The notes: generated from the letters alone by a model not told the origin. A DNA stretch of 40,870 nt from Agathobaculum sp. (GCF_022775115.1 NZ_JALFLA010000018.1:1-40870); one strand, 5' to 3'; shown: positions 1-7,184, counted from the first letter of the stretch. A program made the numbers and translations.

Positions 1-52
1 GGTCTGCATCGCACCCCTTGGCCGTGTTTTGGCTGCATGGCGGCGGCGATGC

Positions 53-75
53 GGGCGCACGAATGTGCGGTTTTG
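53..75 (+). terminator. terminator-like hairpin of an upstream transcript
   Basis: CGCAC and GTGCG arms around a GAAT loop, followed by GTTTTG. It probably ends a gene that lies left of the window. No coding region could be supported in bases 1-110. Confidence 0.35.
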
Positions 76-129
76 TCGAATTGACCAATTATGAATAAAT
101 TATGAATTTTATTTTGTAAACTTTTTATC

Positions 130-159
130 TTGTCCGGTGGAAAAGCAAAGTGCTATAAT
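130..159 (+). promoter_or_regulatory. sigma-A type promoter
   Basis: TTGTCC at 130-135 and TATAAT at 154-159 are separated by 18 bp in an AT-rich stretch. Transcription would begin near 166, immediately before the structured RNA. Confidence 0.6.
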
Positions 160-165
160 TTGTTC

Positions 166-283
166 ATTCGGCGAGGGACTCCCGGCGCCGAGCTGATATT
201 CGTTAAAGATACGCGGTGGGGCGGTGCAATAGCATTGCCTGATGCCGCGTTCTTTTTTTATTCGGGCGTGCCGCCCGTTTTTT
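166..283 (+). ncRNA. structured leader RNA or small RNA ending in two terminators
   Basis: Starting just after the promoter, the RNA can form a first hairpin (CGGCG/CGCCG closing an inner GGG/CCC). A linker follows, then a second hairpin closed by CGCGG/CCGCG with an inner GCAAT-AGC-ATTGC stem. That hairpin ends in a run of T at about 250-259. A second, separate terminator (CGGGCG-TGC-CGCCCG, 263-277, then six T) follows at once. The second terminator ends 13 bases before the Shine-Dalgarno sequence of the radical SAM gene. The element could therefore be a cis-acting attenuator or riboswitch for that gene, or a free small RNA. It matches no RNA class I can name. The structure was judged by eye. 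Confidence 0.45.
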
Positions 284-310
284 GTCTCACCGGACAAAGG
301 AGGATGCGCC

Positions 311-1189
311 ATGCAGACCATCCCAGCGAAAACCATCGTCACCCCTGTGAAAAACAGCGCGGGCTGGTTTGGCGCGCGGTATAATATGAACCTTTACCGC
401 GGCTGCTGCCACGGCTGCATCTATTGCGACAGCCGTTCGGCCTGCTACTGCGACGATGATTTTGATACCGTGCGCGCCAAGCAGGACGCGCTGCGCATTG
501 TGCGGGACGATTTACGTCGCAAGGTGCGCACCGGCGTGGTGTCTACCGGCGCGATGAGCGACCCGTACAATTCTTTCGAGCGCTCGACCGCGCTGACGCG
601 CCACGCGCTCGAACTGCTTGCGGCCTACGGCTTCGGCGCGGCCATCGCCACCAAGAGCGACCTCATCTGCCGCGATATCGACGTGCTGCGTGAGGTGAGC
701 GCCGGCGCGCCCGTGCTGTGCAAGCTGACCATCACGACCACGGACGACGCGCTTGCCCGCGCGCTTGAGCCGCACGCACCGCCGCCCAGTGCGCGGCTGG
801 ATGCGCTCGCCCGCCTGCACGATGCCGGGCTGCACACCTGCGTGCTGCTCATGCCTGTGCTGCCGTGGCTCACAGATGACGCGGACAGCGTCCGCACCCT
901 TGTCCACCGTGTGCGGGAGACCGGCACGGTGTGCATTTACCCCGCCCTAGGCCTGACCATGCGCGACCGCCAGCGCGCCTACTTCTATCAGGCGCTCGAC
1001 CGCGCCTTTCCCGGCCTGAAGCAGCGCTACATTGCGCGCTACGGCACGCGGTACGAATGCAGCGTGCCGCACGCCCGCGCCCTGTGGAGCACCTTTACCG
1101 ACGCCTGCGACGAGACCGGTGTTTTTTATCAAATGCGCGATATCACCCGCCGCTATCAGCGCGGATACGAGCAGCTTTCGCTGTTTTGA
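311..1189 (+). CDS. SplB-like radical SAM protein
   Basis: A 292-residue radical SAM protein of the spore photoproduct lyase-like (SPL/Rv2578c) group. The Fe-S/SAM motif CxxxCxxC is at C32, C36 and C39, inside RGCCHGCIYC and preceded by the group's typical MNLYRGC stretch. The start at 311 is chosen because AAAGGAGG (297-304) lies just upstream. True spore photoproduct lyase repairs UV-damaged spore DNA. Members of the wider group are mostly uncharacterised, so a DNA-repair role is only suggested by the family and by the sporulation genes nearby. The gene follows a structured RNA with two terminators that may control it. The 3' neighbours are on the opposite strand. Confidence is high in the radical SAM fold and low in the substrate. 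Confidence 0.85.
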   Translation: MQTIPAKTIVTPVKNSAGWFGARYNMNLYRGCCHGCIYCDSRSACYCDDDFDTVRAKQDALRIVRDDLRRKVRTGVVSTGAMSDPYNSFERSTALTRHALELLAAYGFGAAIATKSDLICRDIDVLREVSAGAPVLCKLTITTTDDALARALEPHAPPPSARLDALARLHDAGLHTCVLLMPVLPWLTDDADSVRTLVHRVRETGTVCIYPALGLTMRDRQRAYFYQALDRAFPGLKQRYIARYGTRYECSVPHARALWSTFTDACDETGVFYQMRDITRRYQRGYEQLSLF

Positions 1190-1219
1190 GAAAAGGCGCA
1201 CCGTGTGTATGCCCGCCTG

Positions 1220-1537
1220 TCAGCTGAACTTCTCGTGCCGCAGATCGAGATTGTAGGCCAGCAGCACGCGCAGGCGGTTTTTGCCCCGGCTGCGGTGGCG
1301 TGAGACCGCACTCTGGCTGATGCCGAGCTTATAGGCGATCTCCTTGCCGGACAGCCCCTCGACCTCGCTCAGCCACAGGATCTCGTACTGCCGCGCAGTC
1401 AGCTGCTCGTTCATCGCGCGGAAAAACGAAGTGCGGAAAGCCTCTCGAAAGGCGCTGGTATCCCCGGCGAGGGAAGCAAGATAGCCCTCATAGGCCATAC
1501 GGTCGGCCTGCTTTTCAGACAGCGGCTGCGTTTTCAT
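1220..1537 (-). CDS. sigma-70 region 4-like HTH regulator
   Basis: A 105-residue protein. Residues 45-92 form a sigma-70 region 4/HTH module: LTARQYEILWL, then GLSGKEIAYKLGISQSAVSR, then a basic RSRGKNRLR tail. There is no region 2, so it cannot be a complete sigma factor. It more likely acts as a small DNA-binding regulator or a split sigma subunit. The start is set by AAAGGAG (1550-1556 on the complement), 12 bases before ATG. Its first codons overlap the end of the 78-aa gene by 23 bases, so the two are probably translationally coupled. The pair is transcribed from a promoter with an SOS-like box, suggesting induction by DNA damage. Such small region-4 proteins are common in Clostridial mobile elements, but no element was recognised here. 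Confidence 0.75.
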   Translation of the reverse strand: MKTQPLSEKQADRMAYEGYLASLAGDTSAFREAFRTSFFRAMNEQLTARQYEILWLSEVEGLSGKEIAYKLGISQSAVSRHRSRGKNRLRVLLAYNLDLRHEKFS

Positions 1538-1751
1538 CGCTCTGTCCACTCCTTTCGTGATAATGCTCCAGTGCAAAGGCTGTTTTACGGCTCTCGTTGA
1601 TCAACATACGCAGACAGCCGATCCGCCTTTTCAGACGGAATTTGACCTCCGGCTGCCGCGCGCGCCGCTGCGCCGCCTGGAGCTGCCGGAGCCGCAGCTC
1701 GAGCAGCGCGGTGTTCGCCCGGTATTCTCTGGACATTTCATATAGTGTCAT
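1515..1751 (-). CDS. 78-aa helical protein, function unknown
   Basis: Begins MTLYEMSREYRANTALL and is dominated by charged, Leu/Arg/Gln-rich helix (residues 10-62), probably a coiled coil. The ATG at 1749-1751 is preceded by AAGGAGGG at suitable spacing. An upstream extension on the same frame lacks a ribosome binding site. The gene is first in a two-gene operon with the sigma-region-4-like protein, which it overlaps by 23 bases. That arrangement suggests the two products work together, for instance as a sigma-like subunit and its partner. I do not recognise the family. Its likely LexA-type control is described under the promoter. Confidence 0.65.
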   Translation of the reverse strand: MTLYEMSREYRANTALLELRLRQLQAAQRRARQPEVKFRLKRRIGCLRMLINESRKTAFALEHYHERSGQSDENAAAV

Positions 1752-1819
1752 GCCGTCCCTCCTTGCCATTGTCAGACCCATGCCCGCCCGAACGGAGTTA
1801 TCCATTCTCCAGTCGCAGC

Positions 1820-1877
1820 GAACATTTGTTCTATACCTGATATTTCCTATAATACAACATCTTGCAGGCTTTGTCAA
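1820..1877 (-). promoter_or_regulatory. promoter with LexA/SOS-like box for the 78-aa and sigma-like pair
   Basis: On the minus strand TTGACA (1877-1872), a 17-bp spacer and TATTAT (1854-1849) make a near-consensus sigma-A promoter. About 10-20 bases into the transcript lies GAACAAATGTTC (1831-1820). This fits the Firmicute LexA (DinR) box GAAC-N4-GTTC, including the internal R-N-R-Y pattern of the Bacillus subtilis consensus. On the plus strand the same box overlaps a possible -35 (TTTGTT 1825-1830) for a TATAAT at 1848-1853, so divergent control towards spoIID is possible but weaker. LexA binding is inference. Confidence 0.6.
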
Positions 1878-1950
1878 GAGAAAACTATATCTGGTCGTTC
1901 TTGCCGGATATGCGCCCTGCATATACTGCATAGGCAAGGAGGGTCAGGCT

Positions 1951-2931
1951 ATGCGCAGGTTGTTTTTCATCGGAATGGGACTGGTTTTTGCGCTCTATCT
2001 GCTGCCCGCGGTTTGGTCGCGCGCCGATATGGCGGACACGCCCGTGCTCTTTCCCGTGCCGCAGGCTGCGCCGGAGGAGAGCGGGCAGACCACTTCGGCG
2101 CAGAGCGGCCCATCGACCGTCACGGTCGAGCTGGACGGAAAACCGACCGTGCTGCCGCTTGAGACCTATGTAGAAGGTGTGGTTGCGGCCGAGATTGCCG
2201 CTTCGTTTCCGGTCGAGGCCATCCGCGCGCAGGCCGTCGCGGCGCGCACCTACGCGGTATACAAGCTCGGGCGCGGCCGGCCTGCCGCCCATCCAGAGGC
2301 TGACCTGTGTGATGATTACCGCCATTGCGCAGCCTACCGTGATGCCGCTGCCGCCGCCGCGGCAGGCGGCGACCTGTCCCGCGTCCGGCAGGCTGTACAG
2401 GATACCGCGGGGCAGATCCTGACCTATGAGGGCGCGCCCATCGCCGCCGTGTTCCACTGCGCGAGCGGCCCACGCACCGAGGCCGCGCGCGATGTTTGGG
2501 ACGAGGATGTGCCCTATCTGCAAAGCGTGGTCAGCCCGGGCGGCTCGGCGTGCAGCGAATACGAGGGTACGGTGACGCTCACTGCCGATGCCTTCCGCGA
2601 AAAGCTGGCCGCGGCGCTGCCCGCCGCCGATGTTTCCGGGCCGCCGCAGGGCTGGTTCAAAGCCTCGGTGCGCTCGGACGCGGGCAGCGTGCTGACCGTG
2701 CAGCTCGGCGGGGTGACGGTAGAGGGCACGGCTGTGCGCGAGCTGTTCGGCCTGCACTCGGCCAACTTCACAATCACCACCGACGACGACCGCATCTCCT
2801 TTCATACCATTGGCTATGGACACGGCGTTGGTCTGTCCCAATACGGCGCGAAATACATGGCTGAGCAGGGCGCGGCCTATGATAAAATTTTGAGCCATTA
2901 CTACCAAGATACCGTGCTCAGCCATGTATAA
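1951..2931 (+). CDS. spoIID: stage II sporulation protein D (lytic transglycosylase)
   Basis: A 326-residue SpoIID/LytB protein. In the family it cleaves peptidoglycan glycan strands during engulfment, working in the SpoIID-SpoIIM-SpoIIP complex of the mother cell membrane. A membrane anchor occupies about residues 3-21. The SpoIID core starts at LETYVEGVVAAEI, with the expected catalytic glutamate at E81. C120 and C126 have the six-residue spacing of the zinc cysteines in Clostridial SpoIID. The C-terminal GHGVGLSQYGA motif is present. AAGGAGGG (1936-1943) fixes the start at 1951; a longer in-frame extension lacks a ribosome binding site. spoIIQ follows 47 bp downstream, as in other Clostridia. 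No convincing SigE promoter could be picked out by eye. Confidence 0.93.
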   Translation: MRRLFFIGMGLVFALYLLPAVWSRADMADTPVLFPVPQAAPEESGQTTSAQSGPSTVTVELDGKPTVLPLETYVEGVVAAEIAASFPVEAIRAQAVAARTYAVYKLGRGRPAAHPEADLCDDYRHCAAYRDAAAAAAAGGDLSRVRQAVQDTAGQILTYEGAPIAAVFHCASGPRTEAARDVWDEDVPYLQSVVSPGGSACSEYEGTVTLTADAFREKLAAALPAADVSGPPQGWFKASVRSDAGSVLTVQLGGVTVEGTAVRELFGLHSANFTITTDDDRISFHTIGYGHGVGLSQYGAKYMAEQGAAYDKILSHYYQDTVLSHV

Positions 2932-2978
2932 ATCCTTTCCTCCGTGGCGATACTTTGACCAAACGGAGGTAAAGGGAT

Positions 2979-3707
2979 ATGAAACAATATAATGGAAAGC
3001 ACACCGCCGTCCTGTCGACGCGCGGCTTTTACACCATCCTGACCGTGTGTGCCCTCATCATCGCGGTATCCGCGTGGGTGCTGTGGTCGAGTATGCGCAC
3101 GCCCGCGCAGAGCGAGCCGGCGCCAACCACGCCGGTCATCACCCCAGCCGAAGCACTGCCCGACCTGTCCGCAGACCAGCCGGTCGAAGCTGATGAGCCG
3201 ACCGGCGTCGAGCCGGTCTCCGCCCCGGCCGAGGAGACACAGCCGGCAGAGGCGCCCGCCGCGCCCGCGCCTGCTGAAACGGTTTCCGCTCCGGTCTATG
3301 TGCGGCCGGTCTCGGGCGCGGTCATCACGCCGTTTTCCGGGGATGAGCTGCTGTTCCAGCCCACGTTGGGCGACTGGCGCGTGCACACCGGAACGGATTT
3401 TGCCGCCGAGCCGGGCGAGCCGGTGCTTGCGCTGAGCAGCGGCACGGTGGCCGACGTTTTTGAGGACGGCCTGTACGGCGCCTGCGTTACCATCGCGCAT
3501 GACGGCGCGCTGACTACCACCTGCCGCGGTCTGACCGATGTGCGCGTCGCCGCCGGGCAAGCCGTCAGCGCGGGTGAGGCCATCGGCGTGTGCGCGGACA
3601 GCATCCCGATCGAGGCTGCGCTCGGCACGCACCTCCATGTCGAGGCGGAGCAGGATGGAACGGCCATTGACGTGCTGACCCTGCTCGGCGAGCACGAGCC
3701 GGAATGA
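2979..3707 (+). CDS. spoIIQ: SpoIIQ-like M23 (LytM) sporulation protein
   Basis: A 242-residue protein with one N-terminal membrane helix (about 17-36), a Pro/Ala/Glu-rich linker (about 41-105) and an M23/LytM domain (about 108-240). SpoIIQ is made in the forespore and bridges to SpoIIIAH across the engulfment septum. The zinc motifs HxxxD (H136, D140) and HxH (H218, H220) are intact, as in Clostridial SpoIIQ and unlike the degenerate B. subtilis protein. However, the third family motif, normally YxHL, reads TCRG near 181-184, so peptidase activity is uncertain. AAACGGAGG precedes the start. Position directly after spoIID supports the name. The usual next gene spoIIID is absent; an accessory cassette follows instead. 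Confidence 0.88.
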   Translation: MKQYNGKHTAVLSTRGFYTILTVCALIIAVSAWVLWSSMRTPAQSEPAPTTPVITPAEALPDLSADQPVEADEPTGVEPVSAPAEETQPAEAPAAPAPAETVSAPVYVRPVSGAVITPFSGDELLFQPTLGDWRVHTGTDFAAEPGEPVLALSSGTVADVFEDGLYGACVTIAHDGALTTTCRGLTDVRVAAGQAVSAGEAIGVCADSIPIEAALGTHLHVEAEQDGTAIDVLTLLGEHEPE

Positions 3708-3713
3708 TGACAA

Positions 3714-3747
3714 ACGGGCAGTCCTGTCGATAGGGCTGCCCGTATTT
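3714..3747 (+). terminator. terminator after spoIIQ (first hairpin)
   Basis: ACGGGCAG and CTGCCCGT arms with an inner CCT/AGG pair, followed by ATTTTG. Confidence 0.6.
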
Positions 3748-3758
3748 TGCTGCAAAAG

Positions 3759-3789
3759 CGGGACTTCTCAAAGGAGAAGCCCCGTTTTT
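3759..3789 (+). terminator. terminator after spoIIQ (second hairpin)
   Basis: An 11-bp stem with one mismatch (CGGGACTTCTC against GAGAAGCCCCG) and an AAAG loop, followed by five T. Two hairpins in a row insulate the sporulation genes from the cassette to the right. Confidence 0.75.
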
Positions 3790-3985
3790 GTCTGTCAAGA
3801 AACGCGGCCTTGCATCAAGTGGAGCCGGATTTCCGGCGCTGTGTCACTGTTGTGTTAAGCAGAGTATAAAGTTAACATTAAAAAAATTTTTTTATTTTAT
3901 GGAAAAATGGATGGTTTGTAACAGATTTGTGACGGCCTGTGTTTTATAATTTTTTTATACATATCCTGAATCATGGAGGTGACAG
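3790..3985 (+). promoter_or_regulatory. AT-rich upstream region and promoter of the accessory cassette
   Basis: This stretch is far more AT-rich than its surroundings and has no gene. TATAAT sits at 3945-3950 but there is no good -35. Instead TTTGTA (3915-3920) and TTTGTG (3926-3931) form a direct repeat with 11-bp spacing ending 13 bp before the -10, which suggests an activator-dependent promoter. GGAGGTGA at about 3974-3981 is a very strong ribosome binding site for the 3986 ORF. Confidence 0.45.
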
Positions 3986-4132
3986 ATGGAGGGGTATTTG
4001 CAGACAACCGGAAAAGAAGGCGGCTGTGGGTTACCGCTGTCATTTAAGCACAAAAGAGAGGGTGGTTATGCACAGCAAAGGAAAAAACGAGCATGCACAC
4101 GCTGCGGCGCTTGCAAGTGCAGTCTCGGCTAG
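3986..4132 (+). CDS. possible 48-aa Cys-rich peptide, overlaps the next ORF
   Basis: Begins MEGYLQTTGKEGGCGLPLS and ends in a basic segment followed by a cysteine cluster (CTRCGACKC, residues 37-45). Its ATG follows the best Shine-Dalgarno sequence in the neighbourhood, GGAGGTGA, at good spacing. The second half overlaps the 58-aa ORF in another frame, so the pair may be an overlapping leader and gene, or only one may be expressed. A short precursor beside a C39-like peptidase invites the idea of a processed peptide, but there is no GG leader motif and no transporter. Function unknown. Confidence 0.35.
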   Translation: MEGYLQTTGKEGGCGLPLSFKHKREGGYAQQRKKRACTRCGACKCSLG

Positions 4133-4244
4133 CAGCCAGGAGCTGAAACAGAATCTGGTCAAGAATGAATACGCTCGCTCTGGGGCTGGCAAACATACCG
4201 CCGCAGCAGAAAGCGCTGACGGAGAGCAGATGGACAGCCGGTGA
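4068..4244 (+). CDS. 58-aa small hydrophilic protein, function unknown
   Basis: Begins MHSKGKNEHAHAAALASA. It is Ala/Ser-rich in the middle (residues 11-23), with a helical QELKQNLVKNEYARSG stretch (24-39) and a polar C-terminus. GAGAGGG lies about seven bases before the ATG. An upstream in-frame extension to 3939 exists but has no ribosome binding site. The gene ends 23 bases before the start of the membrane-anchored C39-like peptidase and is presumably co-transcribed with it, so it could be a substrate, partner or signal for that enzyme. There is no signal peptide, no Gly-Gly motif and no recognised family. Confidence 0.5.
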   Translation: MHSKGKNEHAHAAALASAVSASSQELKQNLVKNEYARSGAGKHTAAAESADGEQMDSR

Positions 4245-4267
4245 ACAACTTTTTGGGAGGTAATACA

Positions 4268-5110
4268 GTGGACAACAAGCAGGAAAAAACAAAACATACA
4301 AGGAGCGCAGTTATCGCAGGTGTTCTGACACTCGCCGCGCTGGCCACGGGCGTTATCATCGGGAAATATGCATTTCCGGTCTCCACCCCAATGGGAAACT
4401 ACTCTGATGAAATGAAAATGGACTACCGTACAAACTTTGACGACTACGGAGCCAGCGCTGTGGAGCGGCAGGGGGACCATGAGGATTCTCCTTATTTTTA
4501 TGATATGGACTTTTATAACGCGCAGTCGACGGACACGCGGTACATTCTGCCGCATTTCCAGACCATCCAGCAGACCAGTTGGTGGTCCTGCGGCGTCAGC
4601 GCGGTGGAAATGGTGCTGAACTACTTCGACGCCCGCGGCGATTGGAACGAGGAAACGCTGGCGGCGCTGCGCGAGGATCATGCTGCTCAGCATATCGGCA
4701 CCTGCATGGATCAGATCATTGATATGCTTGAGACGGTGGGCGGCTTTGAGCTGGAGACGACATACGACCACGCGGACGATCTGGATGCGGTCAACATGGC
4801 TTTCATCCGGGAGCGTGTTCAGGCGGGCATTCCCATTATTGTGGGCTGGAATGACTGGGGCGGTCACTGGCAGGTCATCATTGGATATGACACCATGGGA
4901 ACGGAGTACGAGGGAGACGATGTTATCATCGTGGCCGATCCCTTTGACACCACCGACCACAATCAGGACGGCTACGGCGTCTATGGCGCGGAGCGGTTTA
5001 TTTACAACTTCACGTTCTATGATTTCTTCGGTGACGCGCCGGATCATCCGCGGGATAAGTGCTTTGTAGCCGTAAAGCTTGCGGCTCACACCCCGCTGCC
5101 CGGCGCATGA
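4268..5110 (+). CDS. membrane-anchored C39-like cysteine peptidase
   Basis: A 280-residue protein starting at GTG 4268, chosen because GGGAGG (4255-4260) is correctly spaced. The N-terminus is positively charged, then one membrane helix (about 12-35) places the rest outside the cell. Residues 90-272 resemble the papain-like C39-like peptidase family (Peptidase_C39_2 type). Cys108 sits in WWSCGVSAVEMVLNYF, His200 in GGHWQVIIGY and Asp224 in VADPFD, the expected Cys/His/Asp order. The family includes peptidases and bacteriocin-processing relatives, but this gene is not fused to an ABC transporter. It lies between a 58-aa ORF and a phosphatase, 12 bases from the latter, so it belongs to the cassette operon. 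The substrate is unknown. A non-peptidase transglutaminase-like fold is less likely. Confidence 0.7.
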   Translation: MDNKQEKTKHTRSAVIAGVLTLAALATGVIIGKYAFPVSTPMGNYSDEMKMDYRTNFDDYGASAVERQGDHEDSPYFYDMDFYNAQSTDTRYILPHFQTIQQTSWWSCGVSAVEMVLNYFDARGDWNEETLAALREDHAAQHIGTCMDQIIDMLETVGGFELETTYDHADDLDAVNMAFIRERVQAGIPIIVGWNDWGGHWQVIIGYDTMGTEYEGDDVIIVADPFDTTDHNQDGYGVYGAERFIYNFTFYDFFGDAPDHPRDKCFVAVKLAAHTPLPGA

Positions 5111-5122
5111 CAGGGGGCGATC

Positions 5123-5968
5123 ATGGTGGCACAGACCAATACAGTTACAGTAGAGAGCCAGAGGATAGAAATAACAGGTGTTCAGAACGCCAGAGAGCTG
5201 GGGGGCTATCGCACCCGGGACGGTACAGCGGTCAAGCGCGGCTTGCTGCTGCGCACCGCGCAGTTGGGGAACGCCGCGCCGGAGGAGCTGAAGCGGCTGG
5301 CAGAGACTTACCGTGTGGCGCACGTCATTGATATGAGAAGCAGCATGGAGGTTGCCGCCAGCCTCGAACCGGAGCTGCCCTCTGCGGAAAGGCATTGGCT
5401 GCAGATCATGGATGAGCAGCAGATGGTGCGGCGTGCCGCGCCGGTTCGGGATGTGCTGACCGATCCCAAGACGGATCAGCTTACCCGGCTGAAGGCCTGT
5501 ATAGAGGCCGGGGTGGTCTCAGACCGGATGTATGCAGAGTGTTTGGACAGTGAGCAGGGCCAAAGCGGCTACCGGGAATTTTTCCGCATTCTGCTGAACA
5601 ACCGGGAGGGCGGCGCGGTGCTGTGGCACTGCACGAGCGGCAAGGACCGCACCGGCATAGGAGCGATGCTCCTGCTCAGCGCGCTGAACGTGGACGAAAA
5701 GACCATCATCCGGGACTATATGCTGACCAATGACTTTTTTGCCGGGGAGCTGGCCGACGTACGGAGCAGGCTGGAGCCTGTGGTCAAGGACGAGAAGCTG
5801 CTGGAGGATATGCTGGTGGGGACGCGGGGAGTCAGCGAGAGGTACATTACCAATGCCCTGACATATATGAAGGAGCATTACGGAAGTGCTGTGGCCTACC
5901 TGCAGACCAAGCTTGGCCTGACGGATGACGACTTGACCACACTCAGGCAGCTGTATACGGAGGCCTGA
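5123..5968 (+). CDS. tyrosine-protein phosphatase family protein (CX5R)
   Basis: A 281-residue protein of the bacterial PTP group that includes Mycobacterium PtpB and Listeria LipA (Y_phosphatase3 type). The N-terminal NARELGGYRT motif is followed by VIDMRS (68-73), which fits the family's IDLRS block. The P-loop HCTSGKDRTG contains nucleophile C170 and R176 (C-x5-R). The family hydrolyses phosphotyrosine, phosphoserine or phosphoinositides. No signal peptide is seen, so it should be cytoplasmic. It sits 37 bases before the STAS-kinase fusion gene. In a classical partner-switching module this place is held by a PP2C (RsbU/SpoIIE) phosphatase, so this enzyme may dephosphorylate the STAS serine or a kinase product. 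That is inference. Confidence 0.8.
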   Translation: MVAQTNTVTVESQRIEITGVQNARELGGYRTRDGTAVKRGLLLRTAQLGNAAPEELKRLAETYRVAHVIDMRSSMEVAASLEPELPSAERHWLQIMDEQQMVRRAAPVRDVLTDPKTDQLTRLKACIEAGVVSDRMYAECLDSEQGQSGYREFFRILLNNREGGAVLWHCTSGKDRTGIGAMLLLSALNVDEKTIIRDYMLTNDFFAGELADVRSRLEPVVKDEKLLEDMLVGTRGVSERYITNALTYMKEHYGSAVAYLQTKLGLTDDDLTTLRQLYTEA

Positions 5969-6005
5969 CGATATTATCATCATTCAATTAGAAAGGAACG
6001 GCAAT

Positions 6006-7184
6006 ATGAACATCAACGGCACTTTTGCAAACAATATTTTGACCATCGCCTTAGAGGGCAATATTGATTCCGTCACCGCTCCCGAGGCGGAGGAGCGGGT
6101 CATGGCTCTGCGCCGCGAGTACCCCGAGGGAGAGGTGGTGCTGGATGCGGAGAAGCTGAACTATATCTCATCCTCCGGTCTGCGGGTGATACTGAAGCTG
6201 CGCAAGATGGAGGGGGCGCTGAAGATGGTCAACGTTTCCAGCGAGGTCTATGAGGTGCTGGACATCACCGGCTTTGTAGATTTGCTGGAGGTCTCTCGTG
6301 CCATGCGCACTGTCAGCGTGGAGGGCTGCGAGGTGCTGGGGCAGGGCTCGCGGGGCAAGGTGGTGCGGCTGGACGAGGATACCATCGTCAAGCTCTTTCT
6401 CCATGACGGTGGTCTGGAGGAGGCCAAGGAGGAGCAGAGCTACGCCCGCAAGGCCTTTGTCATGGGTGTTCCCACGGCCATCCCCTATGACATTGTAAAA
6501 TGCGAGGGTCATTACGGGCTGGTGTTTGAGCTGGTGGACACCCGCACGGTCGCGGGCTACGTCTGCAAGCACCCGGAGAAGCTGGAGCAGACCGCCGACC
6601 GGTTTGCCGAACTGCTCAAGACGCTCCACACCACCCATGTGCCGGCCGGCACACTTAAGAGCACCCGCGAGCTGTTCGGCCAGTATATCGACGCGCTAAA
6701 GCCCTATCTGGAGGAAGAGGAGATCCGGCAGCTCCACCGCATTAACGACGCGATCCCGGAAAAGGATACCGTCATCCACGGCGATTTCCATCCCAACAAT
6801 GTAATGGTTCAGGGCGGTGAGGACTTGATCCTCATTGATATGGCGGATATTTCCTGCGGCAATCCCCTTTACGACATCGCTTCCTTCTTTGTGGGACAGT
6901 ATATGACGAGCAAGGAGCTCAGGGAAAAGATGCTGGGCATGCCGGTGGAGATGCTGGACCGCTTCTTCCCCCGGTATCTGGACAAATACATGGAAGATAA
7001 AACCCCGGAACAGCGGGAGCAGTTCCTTGCCAAGGCTAAGGTGCTCATGCTGCTCACCTTCTGCGTGTTCCTGCGATATAGCTGGGCAGCGTCACCGATG
7101 CTGGTGGAGAAGGTGCAGCAGATTGTACGCGGCCAGCTGCTCGCTGATGTGGAGCAAATTGTGGCCTTGATGGCGCAGGAATAA
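6006..7184 (+). CDS. STAS domain fused to APH-fold kinase
   Basis: A 392-residue two-domain protein. Residues 1-100 are a STAS (anti-anti-sigma, SpoIIAA/RsbV) domain with the phospho-acceptor block ISSSGLRV. S57, just before Gly58, is the equivalent of the phosphorylated SpoIIAA serine. Residues 107-385 are an aminoglycoside-phosphotransferase/choline-kinase-fold domain: Gly-rich loop LGQGSRGKV (111-119), ATP lysine K129, catalytic HGDFHPNN (258-265) and metal-binding D278 in LIDMAD. GAAAGGAACGGC precedes the start. Both halves look functional. A STAS-kinase fusion beside an RsbW-like ATPase and a phosphatase points to a partner-switching circuit coupled to small-molecule or protein phosphorylation. 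Antibiotic resistance is unlikely given the fusion. The true kinase substrate is unknown. Confidence 0.82.
   Translation: MNINGTFANNILTIALEGNIDSVTAPEAEERVMALRREYPEGEVVLDAEKLNYISSSGLRVILKLRKMEGALKMVNVSSEVYEVLDITGFVDLLEVSRAMRTVSVEGCEVLGQGSRGKVVRLDEDTIVKLFLHDGGLEEAKEEQSYARKAFVMGVPTAIPYDIVKCEGHYGLVFELVDTRTVAGYVCKHPEKLEQTADRFAELLKTLHTTHVPAGTLKSTRELFGQYIDALKPYLEEEEIRQLHRINDAIPEKDTVIHGDFHPNNVMVQGGEDLILIDMADISCGNPLYDIASFFVGQYMTSKELREKMLGMPVEMLDRFFPRYLDKYMEDKTPEQREQFLAKAKVLMLLTFCVFLRYSWAASPMLVEKVQQIVRGQLLADVEQIVALMAQE

Noticed and set aside
1597-1950. N-terminal extension of spoIID
   Set aside because: It overlaps the divergent operon and its promoter, has no ribosome binding site, and the family motif order fits the start at 1951.
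3986-5110. A RiPP bacteriocin locus
   Set aside because: There is a C39-like peptidase and small ORFs, but no double-glycine leader, modification enzyme, ABC transporter or immunity gene.
6006-7184. Aminoglycoside resistance phosphotransferase
   Set aside because: The APH fold is fused to a STAS domain and sits with an anti-sigma kinase. Resistance enzymes do not have this organisation.
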